9,421 nt of DNA. Source: Candidatus Poribacteria bacterium. Its GTDB lineage: Bacteria > Poribacteria > WGA-4E > WGA-3G. Positions 1 to 6,300 of this stretch are shown here, one piece after another. Position 1 is the first letter of the stretch. Each line of letters opens with the position of its first letter. The stretch is taken from the NCBI GenBank assembly GCA_028818995.1, contig JAPPMR010000075.1, positions 1 through 9,421 of the forward strand, written 5' to 3'. The notes under the pieces are model-generated. The model saw only the letters and a program-made list of their open reading frames with translations, searched no databases and was not told where the DNA came from. Made by a program: the position numbers and the translations under genes.

Positions 1-57
1 AGGACAAGGAATGTGACGTGATTTTTCAGCTTTTTTGTTTTTCTTCTCTTTATTCAT
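1..57 (-). CDS. N-terminus of a leftward gene cut by the window edge, function unknown
   Basis: An ATG at 57-55 on the minus strand opens a frame that stays open to base 1, giving MNKEKKNKKAEKSRHIPCP. The 19 residues are very Lys-rich and then reach an I-P-C-P sequence, which could begin a Cys-containing motif, but this is too short to assign a family. The next in-frame codon upstream that matters is a stop at 90-88, and no other usual start lies between it and the ATG. The main support is a good minus-strand promoter (105-133), which would put the transcript start about 40 bases upstream of this ATG. There is no clear Shine-Dalgarno sequence before it. It may be a real divergent gene, or chance coding in AT-rich DNA. 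Confidence 0.42.
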   Translation of the reverse strand, partial: MNKEKKNKKAEKSRHIPCP

Positions 58-104
58 TAGAAATTTTGAGTGTATTGAGAATATTATTTAATTACGTGAT
101 AATA

Positions 105-133
105 ATATTAACATAAATATATTGCTTTGTCAA
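105..133 (-). promoter_or_regulatory. sigma70-type promoter reading leftward to the edge gene
   Basis: On the minus strand a perfect -35 TTGACA (133-128) is followed after exactly 17 bases by TAATAT (110-105). The expected transcript start is near base 98. It would drive the partial gene at 1-57. It lies back to back with the rightward promoter at 194-223. Confidence 0.6.
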
Positions 134-193
134 GTTAATTTTCCAAAAATAATTAGTAACAAAAACTTTACACACCCACTATAGACATTTTAT

Positions 194-223
194 TTGCAAC
201 TTTTCTGTGAAATAGTGTATAAT
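194..223 (+). promoter_or_regulatory. sigma70-type promoter for the secreted protein gene at 267
   Basis: TTGCAA at 194-199 (four of six matches to TTGACA) and a perfect TATAAT at 218-223 are separated by 18 bases. The transcript would start near 230, leaving a leader of about 37 bases that contains the strong ribosome site AAGGGGGA at 252-259. Confidence 0.6.
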
Positions 224-266
224 CTAAATAACGGTTGTTAATTAAAAACTCAAGGGGGAACACATT

Positions 267-1034
267 ATGAAACGCGCGTATTTCAGCAGTATTATCTGTG
301 TAACCATTTTTCTGTTTCTGCTTAGTGGGATTAGCACGCAAAGTGTAGCAGAATTACAAACCCTGAAGATAGAAATTACCGATGTTGTTAGTAATGCGGA
401 TGCCATCAAAATCCGCAGGTTGTTGTCGCCATGGGCAGACGCAAAAGATGTTACCTTCCATACACCCGTTGACAAGAACGGCAGAACAAGACATTTCACA
501 ACTGTTGTAGAAGTAAAACCGAGACAAGGTGATACAAAGTACAACCGAACACATACTTTTGATGCTTATGATATTATGCGACAGTTGAAGGATACACGCT
601 ATCGTGGAAGACATGGACTCGGGCAGGTCCGCATCCTTAAAACCGAAGCCACGATTACAGGTAGAATGTTTTCACACCCCGGCTTCACACGTAGTAGTAT
701 CCGAGATATTCCCGGGTGGGCACGTTGGAGACCTCAAACTTCTGAAGTGCGTCAAGCACTCGACGCAGGCAACGGTGGTCAGAAGTTTGTTTTCAAACCA
801 TCATCAGAATTCGATGATCTACGAATTGATGCAACAAGAAATAATAGTGAGGTAGAAGTGCAAGGGAAGATCGTCGGGTTTGACGGTCCATATCCGATTG
901 TAAAAGTTCATAGTTACAAATTCGGTCCTCGTGTCAACCAAAGAAACGCGCCTCAACCACCAAAACAGATGGAAGGTGAAAATTCTAATCAGAGGGAGAA
1001 TCCCAGATACGATTACATTGAACGCGATCGATAA
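267..1034 (+). CDS. Secreted or periplasmic protein of unknown function with a possible ferredoxin-like domain
   Basis: The protein has 255 residues and I do not recognise its family. The ATG is supported by AAGGGGGA ending 7 bases upstream and by a consensus-like promoter. Residues 1-28 form a Sec signal peptide: a K-R start, a hydrophobic core to about residue 22, and likely cleavage after S-V-A28. The mature part is basic and has no cysteine. Residues 30-132 read as strand-helix-strand-strand-helix-strand (L-K-I-E-I-T; a helix around 43-55; V-T-F; T-T-V-V-E-V; a helix around 98-110; V-R-I-L-K-T), the order of a ferredoxin-like or heavy-metal-associated fold, but without the metal-binding C-x-x-C. 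Residues 172-220 look like a second small beta-rich domain (E-V-E-V-Q-G-K-I-V-G-F-D-G-P-Y-P). Residues 221-255 are a polar Pro/Gln/Asn-rich tail. The fold assignment is by eye and tentative. It is probably a single-gene transcript, convergent with the thrC-like gene. Confidence 0.85.
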   Translation: MKRAYFSSIICVTIFLFLLSGISTQSVAELQTLKIEITDVVSNADAIKIRRLLSPWADAKDVTFHTPVDKNGRTRHFTTVVEVKPRQGDTKYNRTHTFDAYDIMRQLKDTRYRGRHGLGQVRILKTEATITGRMFSHPGFTRSSIRDIPGWARWRPQTSEVRQALDAGNGGQKFVFKPSSEFDDLRIDATRNNSEVEVQGKIVGFDGPYPIVKVHSYKFGPRVNQRNAPQPPKQMEGENSNQRENPRYDYIERDR

Positions 1035-1042
1035 AATATCAT

Positions 1043-1079
1043 TTTTTATGGGTGCGTTTGTCCAACGCGCCCATGAAAA
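1043..1079. other. Strong hairpin between convergent genes, possible transcript 3' end
   Basis: Arms 1048-1058 and 1064-1074 pair over 11 base pairs (one G-U) around a 5-base loop. Pairing of T1043-T1047 with G1075-A1079 extends the stem to about 16. It lies in the 67-base gap between two convergent genes, where a shared terminator is expected. However, the T-run precedes and the A-run follows the GC-rich stem, on the plus strand, and the reverse complement has the same order. Neither direction therefore has the U-tract after the stem needed for a classical intrinsic terminator. It may still mark or protect mRNA 3' ends. Confidence 0.5.
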
Positions 1080-1101
1080 CACTACTTAGTTTTAATCTGT
1101 C

Positions 1102-2253
1102 CTATGCCTGATAACCGCCAGTGTTAAAAAGCACAACTTGTTCGGATGGCTTTATAATTCCGTTCTGTATGAGCGGTTTTAGCGCAGCAACTGTTGCAGC
1201 GCCTTCCGGACATGTCAAAATCCCTTCAGTCGTTGGCAATAACTGCATCGCCTCACGAATTGCGTCATCAGTGACAGCGACTGCAGCACCTTCACTTTTG
1301 TAAATAGCGTCTAAAATAAGAAAATCACCAATTGCTTGCGGCACTCGCAATCCGCTTGCGACTGTGTGTGCATCTTGCCAAGGTTCGGCAGCAGGTTTCC
1401 TTTCCTCCCATGCCCTAACAATTGGAGCACAACCTTCCGCCTGAACAGAGATAAACCGAGGTCTTTTCTTACCGATCCAACCGATTGCCTCCAATTCAGC
1501 GAAACCTTTCCACATCCCCACAATACCTGTCCCACCACCAGTAGGATAAATTATTACATCTGGCAATTTCCAACCGAACTGTTCAGCAAGCTCAAAACCC
1601 ATTGTTTTTTTGCCTTCCACACGGTAAGGTTCTTTGAGGGTTGAAACATCGAACCATTTCTCATCTGCTTTTCGTTCAGCAACAATTTTACCAGCATCTG
1701 TAATTAAGCCATCAATCAGTGTGACGTTTGCACCTGCAAGTCGACAAGTTTCCTGATTAAAGACAGGGGTGTCTTTCGGCATAAAGATGTGCGCAGGGAT
1801 ACCAGCACTCGCAGCATACACTGACAATGCCGTGGCCGCATTTCCCGCAGATGGAATAGCCAATTTGCTAATGCCAAGTTCCTTCGCTTTAGAAATAGCC
1901 ATCGTTAAACCGCGCGCTTTGAAACTTCCAGTTGGCAAACGGGATTCGTCTTTGATCCAGAGTTCCGACAAACCATGTTGACCGCCAAGTCTTTTGGCAT
2001 GAATTAGCGGAGTCATGGTCTCCCCAAGTGATACGACATGTTCATCAGTACAGATGGGCAGAAGTTCTCTATATCGCCATAATGATGGAGGTCTTGACTG
2101 AAGGTGTTCAGGTTTCCAAGTATCAACTAATTGTTCAAGCGCGTAGCGCGCAAACAAAGGTTTTCCACACGAATGACATACATTCTGAGGTATTTCGTGT
2201 GGGTAGATTTCACCGCAGCTGCTACATTCAAGATGTAGTAGATAGTTTTCCAT
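1102..2253 (-). CDS. thrC: Threonine synthase family PLP-dependent enzyme
   Basis: The protein has 383 residues and is a fold-type II PLP enzyme. Threonine synthase converts O-phosphohomoserine to threonine in the cytosol. An N-terminal zinc-ribbon-like piece carries C10-x-x-C13 and C26-x-x-C29, common in one threonine synthase subfamily. The PLP lysine is K112 in P-T-G-S-F-K-A-R-G; the cofactor-contacting S-A-G-N is at 135-138 and the phosphate-binding G-G-G-T-G at 239-243. The end N-T-G-G-Y-Q-A fits the family. Classical threonine synthases usually read S-F-K-D; this one reads S-F-K-A, so another beta- or gamma-replacement/elimination reaction is possible. The symbol follows the family and is not proof of substrate. 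The gene starts 10 bases after the argF-like stop and is surely co-transcribed with it. The Shine-Dalgarno is weak (only an A-rich stretch with AAAG), which suggests translational coupling. Confidence 0.87.
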   Translation of the reverse strand: MENYLLHLECSSCGEIYPHEIPQNVCHSCGKPLFARYALEQLVDTWKPEHLQSRPPSLWRYRELLPICTDEHVVSLGETMTPLIHAKRLGGQHGLSELWIKDESRLPTGSFKARGLTMAISKAKELGISKLAIPSAGNAATALSVYAASAGIPAHIFMPKDTPVFNQETCRLAGANVTLIDGLITDAGKIVAERKADEKWFDVSTLKEPYRVEGKKTMGFELAEQFGWKLPDVIIYPTGGGTGIVGMWKGFAELEAIGWIGKKRPRFISVQAEGCAPIVRAWEERKPAAEPWQDAHTVASGLRVPQAIGDFLILDAIYKSEGAAVAVTDDAIREAMQLLPTTEGILTCPEGAATVAALKPLIQNGIIKPSEQVVLFNTGGYQA

Positions 2254-2263
2254 GCTTTACTTT

Positions 2264-3202
2264 TTATGAACGTCCAAGCAATTTAAGGATAATGGCTTTC
2301 ATGCTGTGTAGACGGTTTTCGGATTGTTGAAAAATAATCGCACGCGGATCATCAAGGAGTTCACCCGCAATCTCATACCCGCGATGTGCAGGTAGGCAGT
2401 GCATAATCTTACAATCAAGTCCCTTAAGAAGTGTCCGATTTAACTGGTAAGGCATCATCTTTTTCATGCGTCGTTCCCATTCCTCAGCAAAATCAGGATC
2501 CGTGAAAAATTCCATATCTATCCACGTATCTGTGTAGACAACATCATTTTGCGCGATGACTTCCTGCAGTTCTATGACACTATCAATCGAATCAGTTGAA
2601 ATCGGTTTATAGCAACCTTTTTGTGCCGCTTCAGACCATAACTCCTTATCAACTGCTGCAGGGTTTATCTCTGGTGCAATGACAGTCACTTCCAACCCTA
2701 CCTTCATTCCCGCGGCAATCAACGAATTACAAACGTTGTTATGAACACCGATAAAGCAAACTTTTATACCCTCTAACTCTCCGAGGTGTTCTTTTATCGT
2801 CATAAGGTCACCGAGTGCTTGTGTTGGGTGGTATCTGTCGCAACATCCATTAATTATCGGAACAGATGATGCTGTTCCAGACTTGCATATATCATCATGT
2901 TTCAGAAAACGCGCTAAAGTTATATCAACGTACGCTGAAAGGACGCGAATTTCATCGCTGAGGTCCGCCAAGCCAAAGTTGGTTGTTCGCCAGTCTAAAT
3001 AGTGCGCGTGTCCACCAAGCTGCACGATGCCAATTTCTCCGGCACATCGTGTACGTGTAGAAGTCTTTTGGAATAGTAAGGCAAGACTCAATCCGCCAGC
3101 AGCATGTCTATATTTTTCAGGATAATTTTTGATCTTCAGGCAGTTTTCTATAGTTTCAAGGATATCTGATTCTGACCAGTCTTTTAGTGTAATTAGGTGC
3201 AT
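2264..3202 (-). CDS. argF: Ornithine carbamoyltransferase family protein
   Basis: The protein has 312 residues, normal for the family, which makes citrulline from ornithine and carbamoyl phosphate in arginine synthesis. The carbamoyl-phosphate site is intact: S-T-R-T-R at 48-52, H-P-T-Q at 125-128, H-C-L-P-A-H-R-G at 268-275 with the catalytic Cys269, and E-N-R-L-H near 295-299. H-N-N-V-C-N-S near 154-160 matches the region that contacts the amino acid. The usual D-x-W-x-S-M-G ornithine loop reads D-T-W-I-D-M-E (225-231) and is followed by about five more residues than in the E. coli enzyme before P-Y-Q-L-N. The second substrate may therefore not be ornithine, or this is a divergent ArgF lineage. 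The frame extends upstream to an ATG at 3307, but the promoter at 3267-3295 lies inside that extension, and a perfect GGAGG sits 5 bases before the ATG at 3202. It is the first gene of an operon with the thrC-like gene. Confidence 0.88.
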   Translation of the reverse strand: MHLITLKDWSESDILETIENCLKIKNYPEKYRHAAGGLSLALLFQKTSTRTRCAGEIGIVQLGGHAHYLDWRTTNFGLADLSDEIRVLSAYVDITLARFLKHDDICKSGTASSVPIINGCCDRYHPTQALGDLMTIKEHLGELEGIKVCFIGVHNNVCNSLIAAGMKVGLEVTVIAPEINPAAVDKELWSEAAQKGCYKPISTDSIDSVIELQEVIAQNDVVYTDTWIDMEFFTDPDFAEEWERRMKKMMPYQLNRTLLKGLDCKIMHCLPAHRGYEIAGELLDDPRAIIFQQSENRLHSMKAIILKLLGRS

Positions 3203-3207
3203 AATTG

Positions 3208-3212
3208 CCTCC
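3208..3212 (-). promoter_or_regulatory. Ribosome binding site deciding the argF-like start
   Basis: GGAGG on the minus strand ends 5 bases before the ATG at 3202. The in-frame ATG codons at 3250 and 3307 have no comparable site, and 3307 lies upstream of the promoter. Confidence 0.85.
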
Positions 3213-3266
3213 GAGTATCCACATCCGCTGATTCTATTTAGTTTTCCCATTAAAAAAGAAATGATA

Positions 3267-3295
3267 ATTATAACAGGTTTTCTATCGGATGTCAA
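3267..3295 (-). promoter_or_regulatory. Consensus sigma70 promoter of the argF-thrC operon
   Basis: On the minus strand TTGACA (3295-3290) and TATAAT (3272-3267) are both perfect and are separated by exactly 17 bases. The transcript should start near 3260, giving a leader of about 58 bases before the ATG at 3202. I saw no ArgR box, T-box or attenuator in the leader. A full-consensus promoter suggests strong or constitutive expression unless a repressor acts here. Confidence 0.8.
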
Positions 3296-3369
3296 ATGTT
3301 TTTCCAACTAAGGTAAACCTACTTTTTGCTTCTCCGTTACAATACTATCATATAGCAATCAACATTGAC

Positions 3370-3373
3370 GGAG
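3370..3373 (+). promoter_or_regulatory. Ribosome binding site for the TTG start of the SprA-like gene
   Basis: GGAG lies 9 bases before the TTG at 3383. The frame is closed upstream by TAG at 3353-3355, and the only other candidate start is a TTG at 3365, which overlaps this region and lacks a site. No ATG or GTG precedes the signal peptide, so TTG at 3383 is the best start. No convincing promoter was found; TACAAT at 3338-3343 is a possible -10 without a good -35. Confidence 0.65.
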
Positions 3374-3382
3374 CATAATCTT

Positions 3383-6300
3383 TTGAAGCCAAAGTTCTCA
3401 CATAGATATAGATTCCTGATTCTCCTTGCGTTCAGTTTTCTTGTTTTTGTACAACCTGCCTTAACTGCGGAAAAAGACGAACCCACTCCACCTCCTCAAG
3501 AGGAAATTACCACTCAGACTCCAGTTGAGAATCCGTTTAGCAAAAAGCCTAAAAAAGAAGAAAGTACGTGGCTTCAGAGCGAATCAAAAACGAAAACGAC
3601 AGACGACCCATCAACGACAGAAGATATAGATTCAGATATATCTTTGCGTCGTCAGATGCTGATGCCATATTTAGAAACACTACGTCGCTGGAAATATCCA
3701 CCTGATCTCGGTGACCTCTCTGAACTTTACGATTGGAAACCGCGTCCCAAAACGGATACCAAAGGTATCGATCTTCCGATGGACTCAAACCTACAAGTAA
3801 AAATTGACCAGTCCGTGACAGTTGAGGTCAACAAAACACACTATTTTGGTGAAGGAGATTTGAACCGTTACGGCGGTTATAGTTACGGGAGCTACGGTGA
3901 CTACGGTTCAGGACTTGACCTTGGGCTTACTTCTTCTTACAGTTACGAAGATTTTGGTTACAGCAGCGGGTTTGGCGGCGGATATGACAGTTTCGGTTCA
4001 AGTTATGGGAGTGGCTACAGTAGTTATGGTGGTTACAGCAGCTTTGGCAGAGGCGGTATTCCTCGTTCTACCGGTATTAATATACGGCAAAGACAAATTA
4101 TTGGATTACATGGTCGTGTCGGAGAACGGGTGCACATCGCGGTAGATTACAATGCAGGTGATACTTATGGCGGTGGGTATGGTGGATATGGTAGCGGCTA
4201 CGGGGGATATGGTCTTGGAGGCGCGAAAGAACAGAAGATTAAAATTTGGTATGAAGGTAAACCTGAGAGTTTTATAAAAACCATCTCTTTTGGTGACATT
4301 ACACTCAGCCTACCGAACACCCGTTTCTTGAACATTAACCGTAATCTGTTTGGACTTGAAGGCGTGTTTGAATATAAAAACACCCGAATGACTCTCTTTG
4401 GATCGCGAAGTAAAGGTGTTCGTGAAGTGCGAACGTTTCGTGGACAGTCTCGGAGAGCGAGTTTCGGTTACGGACCGCGCGGTATTCAGATTGCGGATGC
4501 GAATTATATTAAAAATAGGTACTATTTAATCCATCAAGGCGAGGATGGTTTGCTCCATGACGCATATCTGCCCATAAAACAGGGAAGTGTGGAAATTTAT
4601 ATAGATGATAGCGTCGTGGGTAATAACCAAGGAGGTCAACGAACGAGTCAAGGCTACTTCAATCAACAGTTTCCAGGGCAAGACTACAACATAAACTATG
4701 AAACTGGTGAAATTGAGTTCTTGTCTTCTATCTCCCCCAGTTACACTATTGTTGTCGCTTATGAATATCTTGGAGACGGTAGTGGTAGCGTTGGAAATCC
4801 TGGGAATGTCTTTGCTGATGAAAACGGAGATGGGACTATTGATGAAGAGGGCGAAGAGGTTGGCTATGTTGTGTTGAAAGAGAAAGGAATTCGTGGATCA
4901 GTGGCAGATAACGTCTACTTTCTTAGCAACCGAAACATCAATCCTCGTGATTTTCATTTGACAATTATCCGACAGGGAGAAAGTGAAACATTCCAAACTG
5001 ATGCAGGACTTGTGCCATACATAGAAATATTTGGTTTAGATCAGAACGGAGACGGCATTGTAGATCCTGAGTTCATAGACTACGACAGGGGATTACTACG
5101 TTTTCCAAATTTACACCCCTTTCAAATCAGCGATCCGCAACATCCCTACTACCGTTACCGAGATTCTTTGAATAACGAAGCGATTTATCTCGAATCCCTC
5201 CGTAGCACTGACCAAGTCTACACAATTGTTGCTGACTATTCTTATCAATCTGAAACCTATAATGTCGGTCTATTTGTGATTCCAAATAGCGAAACTGTCC
5301 GATTAAACGGGAGAGTCCTCACACGCGATACGGACTACATGATGGTTTATGAAGTTGGGTCAATTCGGTTTTTTACAGAACTTGATGAATTTGATGAAAT
5401 CGTCGTGGAATTTGAAAAGACACCTTTCGGTGGTTCACAGCAAGCAGTTGTTGGTGTATGGTTAGAATACACACATAAACCGAAACCGAAATCAGCGCGA
5501 GAGCAGAATCTTGAAGATAGGTTCAATCGTCTGGGTGGCATGCAAATGACACAAACAGGTTTGGACAGTAATCTTATGAATGACCCATTTTCGGGTGGAT
5601 TTCCTCAAAGCAACACGTTTTCTGGTGGGGGATTTAATAATACCGGCTTTAGCCGTAGCGGCTTCGGTAGTGGTTTTGGTGGGGGTGGATACAGTAGTTT
5701 TGGTAGTTTTGGGGGTCGTTCGAGAATTGGACCGAGTTACTTAGGCGGCTACGGCACAGGCATGAATTATTTCAATCCTGTTTTCCAAAAAGGTTTTAAT
5801 GTATCAACAGGCTATATCTTAACAACTGGACAGAAACCGGCTCTCATACCGAATGTTAACGAAGTTCCCAACCGCTTGCAAGCATTTAATATCAACACCA
5901 GTTTTGGCAGGGAGTTCAACATGGCGTGGTTGTTAAACCCGCTGCCTTTTGTCAATGTTCAAAATTTTCCACTCTCTATTGACTTTAGTGGAGAGTCAGC
6001 TTATTCACATAATAACCCAAATAGTGTTGGAGTCGCCCTTATTGATAGTATGGAAGGTGTAAAAGAAACCACCACTATCCCAACGATCAAATACAGCTGG
6101 AAACCGAGTAGTGTGCCATACATCCCGGAATCGACTCAAACAGGTACACCGATACACAATTATACCGTGTTACCCACACAGGAAAATAGAGCACTTTTTA
6201 ATGTCGTTCTGAAAGATAGGGAAGAAGCGGAGGCAGTTGGCAACTATATGCGCAACCAAGATGTACCTGTTTCGTCAATTCAGCCGCTCTCTCTTTCTAC

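Noticed and set aside
1043..1079. Classical intrinsic terminator
   Set aside because: No U-tract follows the stem in either direction, so it is listed only as a hairpin.
1121..1981. Plus-strand frames opposite the thrC-like gene
   Set aside because: They are shadows of a well-supported gene and show no domain or start signal.
3203..3307. N-terminal extension of the argF-like protein to an ATG at 3307
   Set aside because: It would overlap a perfect promoter, has no ribosome site, and adds sequence not typical of the family; the start at 3202 has GGAGG.
3338..3343. TACAAT as the -10 element of the SprA-like gene
   Set aside because: No reasonable -35 lies 16-18 bases upstream; too weak to list as a promoter.
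3897..4145. 82-residue frame overlapping the Gly/Tyr-rich tract
   Set aside because: It is an out-of-frame reading of the repeat-rich coding sequence and lies wholly inside the long SprA-like frame.
3869..4222. DNA tandem repeat or CRISPR-like array
   Set aside because: Units vary in length and wobble bases and there are no constant repeats with unique spacers; the periodicity is at the protein level.
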